From Paludibacteraceae bacterium (lineage in GTDB: Bacteria; Bacteroidota; Bacteroidia; Bacteroidales; Paludibacteraceae), in assembly GCA_017464475.1 (NCBI GenBank), contig JAFTZQ010000019.1, positions 1 to 42,313 of the forward strand: 42,313 nt of DNA, given 5' to 3'. Shown here one piece after another: positions 1-8,028 of this stretch (within the stretch, counting starts at the first letter, position 1; every line of letters begins with the position of its first letter). The notes below the pieces were generated by a model. That model saw nothing but the letters and a program-made list of their open reading frames with translations. It did no database searches and had not been told where the DNA came from. A program made the translations under genes and the position numbers.

Positions 1-23
1 TCACTCACTCACTTACTCACTCA
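1..23. repeat. ACTC tetranucleotide tract at the glyS stop codon
   Basis: The window opens with a run of ACTC/ACTT units. The last bases of the run (21-23, TCA on the plus strand) form the TGA stop codon of the minus-strand glyS gene, so the tract starts exactly where that gene ends. It is one of several short arrays in this window that sit against gene ends. Confidence 0.7.
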
Positions 24-1595
24 TTCCATCGTGTCCTCCATTGAGTCACCGACGATCTTGCGGTAGAGCTCTTTGGGGTCGGTGGCTTTGCGGATGATCT
101 CGTGCAGATCCTCGATCTTGACGCGGTCCTGGGTCATGGTGTCGCGGTAACGGACTGTGACGCAACCGTCTTTTTCTGTGTCATGGTCGATGGTGATGCA
201 GAACGGCGTACCCACAGCGTCCTGGCGACGGTAACGCTTGCCGATCGAGTCTTTCTCGTCGTAAGCGACCTTGAAATCGAACTTCAGTTCGTTCATGATC
301 TCACGCGCTTTCTCGGGCAGACCGTCTTTCTTCACGAGCGGCATGATACAAGCCTTGACCGGAGCCAATACCGGCGGCAAATGGAGCACGACGCGTGTGT
401 CGCCGCCTTCAAGCTGCTGCTCTTCGTAGGACGAACACATGACGGAGAGGAACATACGATCCACACCGATCGAGGTCTCAATGACGTACGGGGTGTAGCT
501 CTGGTTCAGCTCCGGATCGAAGTACTCGATCTTCTTTCCGCTGTATTTGGCGTGCTGCGAGAGATCGAAGTTCGTACGGCTGTGAATACCCTCCACCTCC
601 TTGAAACCGAACGGCATGAGGAACTCTATGTCGGTTGCGGCGTTGGCATAGTGTGCCAGCTTTTCATGGTCGTGGAAACGGTATTTCTCGTCGCCCAGAC
701 CCAGCGCTTTGTGCCAGCGGAGACGGAATTGTTTCCAGTGTTCAAACCATTTGAGCTCCTCGCCCGGACGAACGAAGAACTGCATCTCCATCTGCTCGAA
801 CTCGCGCATACGGAAGACGAATTGACGCGCCACGATCTCGTTGCGGAAGGCTTTACCGATCTGCGCAATACCGAACGGCACTTTCATACGACCGGTCTTC
901 TGGACGTTCAGAAAATTGACGAAGATACCTTGTGCGGTCTCCGGACGGAGATAGATCTTCATTGCGCCATCGGCGGTCGAACCCATCTCGGTCTGGAACA
1001 TGAGGTTGAACTGACGCACGTCGGTCCAGTTGCGAGTGCCGCTGATCGGACAAACGATCTCTTCGTCGAGGATGATCTGCTTCAACTCCGCCAAGTCGTT
1101 CTCGTTCATCGCCTTAGCGAAACGTGTGTGCAGCGCCTCGCGTTTAGCGATATGCTCTTTCACGCGCTCGTTGGTAGCCTTGAACATTTCCTCGTCGAAA
1201 CTCTCGCCGAAACGCTTGCGGGCTTTCTCTATCTCTTTGGCGATCTTGTCATCGTATTTGGCGATCTGGTCCTCGATCAGGACGTCCGCGCGGTAACGCT
1301 TCTTGGAGTCGCGATTATCGATCAGCGGATCATTGAAGGCGTCCACGTGACCCGAAGCTTTCCAGGTCGTCGGGTGCATGAAGATCGCGGCGTCAATACC
1401 TACGATATTCTCATGCAGCAGCGTCATGGAGTCCCACCAATAACGCTTGATATTATTCTTCAACTCCACGCCGTTCTGACCATAGTCATACACGGCGCCC
1501 AGACCATCGTAGATCTCGCTGGACGGGAAAACGAAACCGTATTCCTTGCAATGCGCTACGATTTTCTTAAATGTTTCTTCTTGTGTTGCAGCCAT
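21..1595 (-). CDS. glyS: Glycyl-tRNA synthetase (single-chain class II)
   Basis: Charges tRNA-Gly with glycine in the cytoplasm. The 524-residue product has the layout of the dimeric, single-chain GlyRS of Bacteroidetes, Gram-positives and eukaryotes rather than the two-subunit enzyme of E. coli. The N-terminus carries the FPSSEIYDGLGAVYDYGQ block (class II motif 1 region). The centre has RPETAQGIF and the motif 2 stretch FRNEI...FRMREFEQME, and the C-terminal half has the IGVDRMFL region followed by an anticodon-binding domain with VPFCITID-like sequence. The start is the ATG at 1593-1595. The gene is divergent from the VWA gene and has its own promoter at 1671-1702. Length and motifs are typical and nothing seems broken. 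Confidence 0.97.
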   Translation of the reverse strand: MAATQEETFKKIVAHCKEYGFVFPSSEIYDGLGAVYDYGQNGVELKNNIKRYWWDSMTLLHENIVGIDAAIFMHPTTWKASGHVDAFNDPLIDNRDSKKRYRADVLIEDQIAKYDDKIAKEIEKARKRFGESFDEEMFKATNERVKEHIAKREALHTRFAKAMNENDLAELKQIILDEEIVCPISGTRNWTDVRQFNLMFQTEMGSTADGAMKIYLRPETAQGIFVNFLNVQKTGRMKVPFGIAQIGKAFRNEIVARQFVFRMREFEQMEMQFFVRPGEELKWFEHWKQFRLRWHKALGLGDEKYRFHDHEKLAHYANAATDIEFLMPFGFKEVEGIHSRTNFDLSQHAKYSGKKIEYFDPELNQSYTPYVIETSIGVDRMFLSVMCSSYEEQQLEGGDTRVVLHLPPVLAPVKACIMPLVKKDGLPEKAREIMNELKFDFKVAYDEKDSIGKRYRRQDAVGTPFCITIDHDTEKDGCVTVRYRDTMTQDRVKIEDLHEIIRKATDPKELYRKIVGDSMEDTME

Positions 1596-1611
1596 AAAGT
1601 TATTTACGATT

Positions 1612-1650
1612 TAGTCATTTGCCATTTAATCATTTATTTGGTCATTTATC
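1612..1650. repeat. CATTT-rich short tandem repeat in the glyS 5' UTR
   Basis: Five CATTT cores separated by 2-7 bases lie between the glyS promoter and its start codon. On the transcript they make a purine-rich stretch of about 40 nt directly upstream of the coding region. The spacing is irregular, close to 7-8 bases for most units. No hairpin is obvious. Confidence 0.55.
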
Positions 1651-1670
1651 AATATAACCAATTTTGACCG

Positions 1671-1702
1671 CAAAATTACTGCTTTTTTTTGAAATATGCA
1701 AA
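1671..1702 (-). promoter_or_regulatory. Bacteroidetes-type promoter of glyS
   Basis: Read on the minus strand: TTTG (1702-1699), 20 bases, then TAATTTTG (1678-1671), matching the Bacteroidetes primary sigma consensus TTTG...TAnnTTTG. Transcription would start around 1664, leaving a 5' UTR of about 70 nt that contains the CATTT repeats. Confidence 0.8.
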
Positions 1703-1758
1703 TAAAAATGCATTAGTGGCACGTATTTTGTACTTTAGTGATAAAAATTGAACGAATT

Positions 1759-3612
1759 ATGAAGAAAATTACCGCTTTGTTGTTTACCGTAGTTCTGTGT
1801 TTCAGCACAGCGAACGCGTGTATGAAAAAGAGCCGTCAGCTGCCCAATGTAAGCCTTCAGCCGTTGACGGTTATTGTGATGGACACGACCCAGGCGCTGC
1901 TGGACGAAGCCGAAGTGAAAGTCGGCAAGACCACATTCAAGACCTCTTTTGACGGTCGCGTAGTGATCAAACCGGAGCTACTGAGTGGCGTGAAAACACT
2001 GGCTTTCAGCCGCAGGGGCTTCAAGGATCTGAAGATCAAAGACTATACGGTGGAGACCGCGAAGGGCAATGTGCTGCTGGTCGTACTAACGCCGGAGGAA
2101 AAGAAAGCCGGACGCAAGGAGCACGATGAAGTTGTTGCTTTCGGTACGGCGCCAGGTAGTAGGAGCGATGTGATGTACATGAAATCGGCGGCGCCGTCCC
2201 TTGCCGAAATGGAATCAGCTATGGAGGCGGATGGGTTGATGGAGGATGTCCCTTTATCGGCGGCTGACGAGTCTATTCCGGTAGTCGGCTATGGCGCGTC
2301 GAACCATGCAGTCTCGGCAGGCAAACTGACCGCAGGCGAGGTGAATGACTTCACCAAATGGTATTTCTGGCCCTCGGTGCTCGACGGCAGCCATAAGGAG
2401 TACATCGAGAATTGGAAAATCACTCCGCGCCACCGCTATACCGTGCAGGTGCGCACTAAGCAAGGGTTTCCGATCGCTTCGCGGGCGGTGAGCCTGTTGG
2501 ACAATTCCGGCAACACCTTGTTTCAAGCCGTGACGGACAATACAGGAAAAGCCGAACTATGGTTTCAACTGGTCGGCAATAACCTCTGCGGCAAGCATGC
2601 GGACTTCTTCCTCCTCATGGATGGCGAGAAACAGAAAGCCAAAGACTGGAGCGAAGGAATCAATACGTTTATCCTCGACGAGCCCTGCGAAGTGAGCGAC
2701 GCGGTGGATGTGATGTTTGTCTTCGATGCCACCGGTTCTATGGGTGATGAGTTGCACTATCTGCAAGCGGAGATGAAGGATGTGATCTCTCGCGCTACCG
2801 AGGCAACAGGCGGTATGGCGATCCGAACAGGCGCAGTCGTCTATCGCGACCATAACGACGAGTATCTGACTCGTATCTCTCGGCTGACGAACAACATTAA
2901 AGAGACCCAGTCTTTCATTGACAAACAGCAGGCGAACGGCGGTGGCGACTATCCGGAGGCTGTGCCGGAAGCGCTGATGGCGGCGATGAACAGCGCCGGA
3001 TGGGATCCTCTCGCACGTGCGCGCATCGCGTTCCTTATATTAGATGCGCCCTGTCACCAGGATTCAGCCACGATCGCTCTCTTGCACGACCAGATACTCA
3101 ATGCCGCGGCATTAGGTGTGCGCATCGTTCCGGTCGTATGCAGCGGTCTGGGCGAGAGTGGGGAATTGTTGTTGCGATCCATAGCATTGGCTACTAACGG
3201 TACTTCCTTCTTCCTCACCGACGACTCGGGAATCGGGCACTCGCACCTCAAACCGACCACCGATTCGCTCAAAGTGGAGCACCTCAACGACATGCTCGTC
3301 CGGACGATCGTCGAGTTCTCCTCCATGCCGAGTTGCGACCCCTCTGAGTTCGCCGAAGATGTGTCGGAAGAAATAGAACAATTCCTGCCGAACCCCTTCA
3401 AAGCCGAAGACATAGAGCGCGATCCGTCGATCCCGCACGGCGAAGGTGTGCACTATCTGATGGACGTCAGCGGCAAACTAATCACGATCTTCGAAGGCGA
3501 ACTATCCGACCTCCAGGCACAAATCGTCCGCATGGGACTGCCGATCGGAGTCTATTTCGTCAAGACTTTCTCCGAAGGAGAATGGCACACCGAAAAGGTG
3601 TTGATTCGTTAA
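1759..3612 (+). CDS. Secreted VWA-domain protein with T9SS-like C-terminal tail
   Basis: Exported protein of 617 residues, exact function unknown. The ATG at 1759 is preferred over an in-frame GTG at 1738 because it begins directly with a signal peptide (MKKITALLFTVVLCFSTANA, residues 1-20). Cys21 follows, but ANAC is a poor lipobox, so signal peptidase I cleavage is also possible. Residues about 33-115 look like a carboxypeptidase-regulatory-type beta-sandwich. Residues 186-202 hold the GKLTAGEVNDF block, which I recall from Bacteroidetes VWA proteins. A VWA domain starts near 315 with an intact metal-site motif DATGSM (323-328). The last ~50 residues (DVSGKLI ... GVYFVKTF ... TEKVLIR) resemble a type IX secretion sorting domain. 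The gene stands alone and ends at a strong terminator. Confidence 0.8.
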   Translation: MKKITALLFTVVLCFSTANACMKKSRQLPNVSLQPLTVIVMDTTQALLDEAEVKVGKTTFKTSFDGRVVIKPELLSGVKTLAFSRRGFKDLKIKDYTVETAKGNVLLVVLTPEEKKAGRKEHDEVVAFGTAPGSRSDVMYMKSAAPSLAEMESAMEADGLMEDVPLSAADESIPVVGYGASNHAVSAGKLTAGEVNDFTKWYFWPSVLDGSHKEYIENWKITPRHRYTVQVRTKQGFPIASRAVSLLDNSGNTLFQAVTDNTGKAELWFQLVGNNLCGKHADFFLLMDGEKQKAKDWSEGINTFILDEPCEVSDAVDVMFVFDATGSMGDELHYLQAEMKDVISRATEATGGMAIRTGAVVYRDHNDEYLTRISRLTNNIKETQSFIDKQQANGGGDYPEAVPEALMAAMNSAGWDPLARARIAFLILDAPCHQDSATIALLHDQILNAAALGVRIVPVVCSGLGESGELLLRSIALATNGTSFFLTDDSGIGHSHLKPTTDSLKVEHLNDMLVRTIVEFSSMPSCDPSEFAEDVSEEIEQFLPNPFKAEDIERDPSIPHGEGVHYLMDVSGKLITIFEGELSDLQAQIVRMGLPIGVYFVKTFSEGEWHTEKVLIR

Positions 3613-3634
3613 ACTGTTAAATCGGTAAACGGTT

Positions 3635-3670
3635 AAAAAGTGGGCTTCGGCTCACTTTTTTTTTATTTTA
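3635..3670 (+). terminator. Rho-independent terminator with UUCG loop
   Basis: An 11 bp stem (3635-3645 with 3650-3660, one G-U pair) closes a TTCG tetraloop and is followed by a T-rich run. It lies 22 bases after the stop codon of the VWA gene. The A-rich foot of the stem also makes it a plausible bidirectional element. Confidence 0.92.
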
Positions 3671-3681
3671 TTGCTGAAAAA

Positions 3682-3713
3682 CTTGCATATTCCAAATATT
3701 TGTAGTACTTTTG
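3682..3713 (+). promoter_or_regulatory. Promoter of glnN
   Basis: CTTG (3682-3685), 20 bases, TACTTTTG (3706-3713). The -7 box is a full match to TAnnTTTG and the -33 box is one base off. The spacing equals that of the best promoters in this window. The predicted 5' UTR is about 45 nt. Confidence 0.75.
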
Positions 3714-3765
3714 TCGTCGATTTTTGAATTTAATCGGATTAAAAACTAAATTTAGTATCAAAAGT

Positions 3766-5952
3766 ATGGCAAATGTTCGTTTTGATGCGTTGAAGATCGC
3801 AAAAGAGCATACATCGGTGGATGTTACGGCTCCGAAAGGCAAAGTGAAAGAGTATTTCGCTTCCGATGTGTTCACGCGGGAGCGGATGAAGGAGTATATA
3901 TCGGAGGAAGTGTTGGAGCAGTTGTTCGACGATGTGGATAGTGGTCGCACGATCCATCGCGACATAGCGGGTAGTGTGGCGATCGGCATGCGCAAATGGG
4001 CGATGGACCACGGTGCTACGCATTTCACCCATTGGTTTCAGCCCCTCACCGGCGGTACGGCGGAGAAACACGACGCGTTCTTTACCATCGAGGACGGTGC
4101 GTTGATTGAGGAGTTCAGCGGTAATGCGTTGTACCAGCAGGAGCCGGACGCTTCGTCTTTCCCTTCCGGAGGTATTCGCAATACGTTTGAAGCCCGAGGC
4201 TATTCGGCGTGGGACCCTTCGTCGCCTGTTTTTCTTATCGGCGACACCCTTTGTATCCCGACGGTTTTTGTGGCATACACCGGCGAAGCGCTGGATTACA
4301 AGACGCCGCTGATCCGTTCCACTGCGTCACTGTGCCATGCGGCGCGGGAGGTGTGCAGCTATTTCGACAAGCAGGTCAAGCATGTCCATGCGAACTTGGG
4401 CTGGGAGCAGGAGTATTTCCTGGTGGATGAAGCGCTCTATAACGCCCGTCCGGATCTGATGCTCACCGGGCGCACGCTCATGGGGCATAACAGCGCCAAG
4501 AACCAGCAGCTGGAGGACCATTATTTCGGCGCTATTCCGGCGCGCGTGCTGGCTTTCATGCAGGAGCTGGAGTACGAAGCCCTGCGGGCGGGAATACCTG
4601 TTCGCACGCGCCATAATGAGGTGGCACCGAACCAATTCGAGATGGCGCCTGTCTTTGAGAATGTGAACCTTGCGAACGATCATAACCTGCTCGTCATGTC
4701 TATCATGGAGCGCGTGGCGCAGAAACACCATTTCCGCGTACTCCTGCATGAGAAACCATATGCGGGCGTGAACGGCAGCGGCAAGCATTGCAACTGGTCG
4801 CTCTCCACCAACACCGGCGTGAACCTCTTGGCGCCCGGTAAGAACCCGTATCAGAACCTCCAGTTCATCACTTTCTTGGTCAACGTCCTCATGGCGGTGT
4901 ATAAATACAACGGTCTGCTCAAGGCCTCCATCGCTTCGGCTACCAACGAGCACCGTCTGGGTGCCAACGAAGCGCCGCCGGCGATCATCTCCGTCTTCTT
5001 GGGCAAGCAGATCAGCGAAGTGCTCGATAAATTGGAGCATGCTTCCGCCGACGAAGCGATCATCATCAATGCCAAGAAAGAGATGAAACTCGGCGTTGCG
5101 AATATACCTGAGATTCTATTGGACAACACCGATCGCAACCGTACATCGCCGTTCGCTTTCACCGGCAACCGCTTTGAGTTCCGCGCGGTCGGCTCGTCCG
5201 CTAACTGCGGCGCGGCGATGCTGGCGCTCAACGCTGCGGTGGCGGAGCAACTGATGCTTTTCAAACAGGAAGTGGACGCACGAATCGAATCCGGCGAACC
5301 CAAGGAGAAAGCGCTCTTCGAACTGATCCAGCGATATATCATCGCCTGCAAAGCGATCCGTTTTGACGGAAACGGCTATTCGGACGAATGGAAAGCCGAA
5401 GCGGCTCAGCGTGGGCTGAATTGCGAGACCTCGGTGCCGGTGATCATTGACCAATACCTGACGCCGGAAACGATTAAGATGTTCGGCTACACCGGCGTCC
5501 TCAGCGAAGCGGAGTTGCATAGCCGCTGCGAGGTCAAATGGGAGACATACACCAAGAAGATCCAGATCGAGAGTCGTGTGCTGGGTGATCTGGTCCTCAA
5601 CCATGTCTTGCCTGCCGCCAAACGCTACCAGACTATGCTGCTGCAAAATGTGCTGGCGGTCAAGCAGGTCTTTTCTGCCGACGAGACGGCGTCGCTCAAC
5701 GAACGCGACTATGACATCATTCGCCGTATCGAGTCGCACTCCGGCGCTATTTTGGAAGGGGTGGATAAAATGACCGAAGCGCGCCATAAGGCGAACCGGC
5801 AGCCTGATGAGCGATCCAAAGCGGTGGCGTACCACGATACAATCCTCCCGCTCATGGCGGAGATACGAACCCATGCCGACGAGCTGGAAATGATAGTGGA
5901 CGACGAGATGTGGACCCTCCCAAAATACAGAGAATTACTCTTCATCCATTAA
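3766..5952 (+). CDS. glnN: Glutamine synthetase type III
   Basis: Makes glutamine from glutamate, ammonia and ATP in the cytoplasm. The product is 728 residues, the usual size of the type III (GlnN) family, far larger than type I. The ATG at 3766 (MANVRFDALK) is chosen over an in-frame TTG at 3724 because the latter lies too close to the promoter. Family blocks seen: the N-terminal GATHFTHWFQPLTG, the GWEQEYFLVD metal-ligand region, RTRHNEVAPNQFE, the GSGKHCNWS stretch, and NRTSPFAFTGNRFEFRAVGS with the catalytic arginines. The dapF start follows 5 bp after the stop, so glnN, dapF and dapL probably form one operon, tying ammonia assimilation to amino-acid and cell-wall precursor synthesis. 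Confidence 0.97.
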   Translation: MANVRFDALKIAKEHTSVDVTAPKGKVKEYFASDVFTRERMKEYISEEVLEQLFDDVDSGRTIHRDIAGSVAIGMRKWAMDHGATHFTHWFQPLTGGTAEKHDAFFTIEDGALIEEFSGNALYQQEPDASSFPSGGIRNTFEARGYSAWDPSSPVFLIGDTLCIPTVFVAYTGEALDYKTPLIRSTASLCHAAREVCSYFDKQVKHVHANLGWEQEYFLVDEALYNARPDLMLTGRTLMGHNSAKNQQLEDHYFGAIPARVLAFMQELEYEALRAGIPVRTRHNEVAPNQFEMAPVFENVNLANDHNLLVMSIMERVAQKHHFRVLLHEKPYAGVNGSGKHCNWSLSTNTGVNLLAPGKNPYQNLQFITFLVNVLMAVYKYNGLLKASIASATNEHRLGANEAPPAIISVFLGKQISEVLDKLEHASADEAIIINAKKEMKLGVANIPEILLDNTDRNRTSPFAFTGNRFEFRAVGSSANCGAAMLALNAAVAEQLMLFKQEVDARIESGEPKEKALFELIQRYIIACKAIRFDGNGYSDEWKAEAAQRGLNCETSVPVIIDQYLTPETIKMFGYTGVLSEAELHSRCEVKWETYTKKIQIESRVLGDLVLNHVLPAAKRYQTMLLQNVLAVKQVFSADETASLNERDYDIIRRIESHSGAILEGVDKMTEARHKANRQPDERSKAVAYHDTILPLMAEIRTHADELEMIVDDEMWTLPKYRELLFIH

Positions 5953-5957
5953 TAGCG

Positions 5958-6782
5958 ATGGCAGCTCTTCCTTTTATCAAAATGCATGGTCTTGGAAACG
6001 ACTACATCTTTATAGATTGTTTCTCTAAGACTACACTTGCGCTAATAGCACGGCTTGACATTCCCGCTTTGGCGAGGCGTGTCTCTGATCGCCATTTTGG
6101 CATTGGGGCGGATGGATTGGTGCTTATTCTTCCAACCAAAGAGGCGGATGCGGAGATGCGCATATTCAATGCGGATGGCTCGGAAGCAGAGATGTGTGGC
6201 AATGCTATTCGCTGCGTGGGAAAATACCTTTATGAAAGCGGGTTATGTGCCGATACCGGTATCTCTGTCAGCACATTAGCAGGTATCCGAAAGTTAAACT
6301 TACTTCTCTCGGACGGCGTCGTGTCCCGGATCACAGTGAACATGGGGACGCCAATGATGGCAGCGGATTCTCTTTCTTTGAAGGAACGCGATACATTAGG
6401 ATTCATATCTGTAAACATAGGAAATCCGCACGCTGTGTTTTTCCGTAACTGGCTCATCTCTGATGCGGAAATGGCTGATTTGGGCGCACGCATCAGTACG
6501 CATCCCCATTTTCCTCATGGTACGAATGTCGAGTTTGTCCATGTTCGCAATATGCATGAACTGGATGTCCGCGTATGGGAGCGGGGGACGGGAGAGACGC
6601 TGGCTTGTGGCACTGGGGCTTGCGCGGCGGCTCTGGCGGCTTTCTGGATGGAAGAGACAGAGCACGAGGTGACCGTGCATCTCAAAGGTGGAAATTTGTT
6701 TATTCAATATGATCCGATTGATAAATTAGTGTATATGACCGGACCTGCTACAGAAGTGTTCAGGGGGCAATTGAGCGTCTAA
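5958..6782 (+). CDS. dapF: Diaminopimelate epimerase
   Basis: Converts LL-diaminopimelate to the meso form for lysine and peptidoglycan synthesis. The protein is 274 residues, normal for DapF. The start MAALPFIKMHGLGNDY at 5958 fits the family N-terminus; an upstream in-frame start would overlap glnN. Both catalytic cysteines are present, the first in EMCGNAIRC and the second in ACGTGACAA. GNPHAVFF and the GTNVEFVHV block also match. The next gene, dapL, makes the substrate of this enzyme and starts 12 bp downstream, so the pair are functionally and probably transcriptionally linked. Confidence 0.96.
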   Translation: MAALPFIKMHGLGNDYIFIDCFSKTTLALIARLDIPALARRVSDRHFGIGADGLVLILPTKEADAEMRIFNADGSEAEMCGNAIRCVGKYLYESGLCADTGISVSTLAGIRKLNLLLSDGVVSRITVNMGTPMMAADSLSLKERDTLGFISVNIGNPHAVFFRNWLISDAEMADLGARISTHPHFPHGTNVEFVHVRNMHELDVRVWERGTGETLACGTGACAAALAAFWMEETEHEVTVHLKGGNLFIQYDPIDKLVYMTGPATEVFRGQLSV

Positions 6783-6794
6783 ATCCATTCGCGT

Positions 6795-7964
6795 ATGAAA
6801 ATCAATTCACATTATACTGATTTGTCCGCTCATTATTTGTTTCACGACATCGATTTGAGGGTGAAAGAGTATTTGGCACATCATCCGGATGAGCATTTGT
6901 TGCGGATGGGGGTGGGGGATGTAACTCGCCCTTTGCCGCCTGTCATTGTGGAGGCTATGTGCTCTGCTGCTGAAGAACTGGCGCATAAGGATACGTTTCG
7001 AGGGTATGGACCTGAGAACGGATATGAGTGGTTGCAGCAATGCATCATTGACCATGATTTTAAGCCGCGAGGTATAGAATTTCAACCGGATGAAATCTTT
7101 ATCGGAGAAGGAGCAGGTAGCGACCTGGGAAATCTCAGCGAACTATTCGACTCGGACAATACGGTTGCTATTCCGGATCCGACTTACCCTGCGTATGTCG
7201 ATGCCAATATGATGGCTGGGAGGAAAATCGTCCTTTTGCCATGCCTTAAAGAGAATAATTTTGTTCCGGAACGGCCGGAGGAGAAGGTGGATATCATCTA
7301 TTTGTGTTTTCCCAATAACCCCACCGGTGCTGTTCTGACGCATGAGCAACTTCGGCTTTGGGTGGATTACGCTCGTAACAATCATTGTATCATTATTTTT
7401 GATGCGGCGTACGAGGTTTATATTTCTTCGCCGGACACCCCTCATAGTATCTATGAAATCGAAGGAGCCAAAGAGGTGGCTGTCGAAGTGCATAGTTTCA
7501 GCAAAAGCGCGGGATTCACATCCGTCAGATGCGGCTATACCGTGGTTCCCTACGAGACCGGGCTGCAAGCCATGTGGATGAGGCGTCAATGTACTAAATA
7601 CAACGGTACGGCATATGTCTCCCAGCGTGCGGCACAAGCCACTTATACGCCGGAAGGACGTGCTGCTGTCAATGCGAACGTGACATATTATATGGAAACG
7701 GCGCGGATGATACGAGAAGGATTGCAGGAAGCCGGATTGCAGGTCTTCGGCGGCATCAACGCTCCCTATATTTGGTGCGCTACTCCGCATGGCATGGGCT
7801 CATGGGAATTCTTTGACTTATTGCTGAACCGATGTAAAACAATATGTACTCCGGGGGTGGGGTTTGGACCTTCTGGAGAAGGATATGTGCGTTTCTCTGC
7901 CTTCTCGCATAGAGAAGATGTCCTGAGAGCACTGGAACGCATTCATACGGATTTGTCATTATGA
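6795..7964 (+). CDS. dapL: LL-diaminopimelate aminotransferase
   Basis: PLP enzyme that turns tetrahydrodipicolinate directly into LL-diaminopimelate with glutamate as amino donor, bypassing the acyl-blocked steps. The 389-residue product has the DapL hallmarks: MGVGDVTRPLPP near the N-terminus, the FIGEGAGSDLGN turn, CFPNNPTG, the YEVYI segment, and HSFSKSAGFTSVRCGY containing the Schiff-base lysine. It follows dapF closely. The promoter of glmS appears to overlap its last codons. The window also encodes Ddh, which reaches meso-DAP by another route. Confidence 0.95.
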   Translation: MKINSHYTDLSAHYLFHDIDLRVKEYLAHHPDEHLLRMGVGDVTRPLPPVIVEAMCSAAEELAHKDTFRGYGPENGYEWLQQCIIDHDFKPRGIEFQPDEIFIGEGAGSDLGNLSELFDSDNTVAIPDPTYPAYVDANMMAGRKIVLLPCLKENNFVPERPEEKVDIIYLCFPNNPTGAVLTHEQLRLWVDYARNNHCIIIFDAAYEVYISSPDTPHSIYEIEGAKEVAVEVHSFSKSAGFTSVRCGYTVVPYETGLQAMWMRRQCTKYNGTAYVSQRAAQATYTPEGRAAVNANVTYYMETARMIREGLQEAGLQVFGGINAPYIWCATPHGMGSWEFFDLLLNRCKTICTPGVGFGPSGEGYVRFSAFSHREDVLRALERIHTDLSL

Positions 7965-7985
7965 GCAAATGTCATTATATTTTTG
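7952..7985 (+). promoter_or_regulatory. Probable glmS promoter overlapping the dapL 3' end
   Basis: TTTG (7952-7955) and TATTTTTG (7978-7985) are separated by 22 bases, two more than in the best examples here. The -33 box lies inside the last codons of dapL. It would place the glmS start site near 7992. Confidence 0.45.
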
Positions 7986-8005
7986 TTACAAATCTTCAAA
8001 TAATT

Positions 8006-8023
8006 AATCGTAAATCGTAAATA
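8006..8023. repeat. AATCGTA heptamer repeat before glmS
   Basis: Two perfect AATCGTA units plus a partial third end five bases before the glmS ATG. The unit is 7 bp, like other arrays in this window. Confidence 0.6.
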
Positions 8024-8028
8024 CTCTT

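Noticed and set aside
102-1667. 521-codon open frame on the plus strand opposite glyS
   Set aside because: It is the complementary shadow of a well-conserved synthetase gene, is rich in His/Val/Asp from reversed codons and matches no family.
8006-8028. glmS ribozyme or GlcN6P-responsive riboswitch before glmS
   Set aside because: The leader is under 40 nt and consists of a heptamer repeat; none of the ribozyme core is present.
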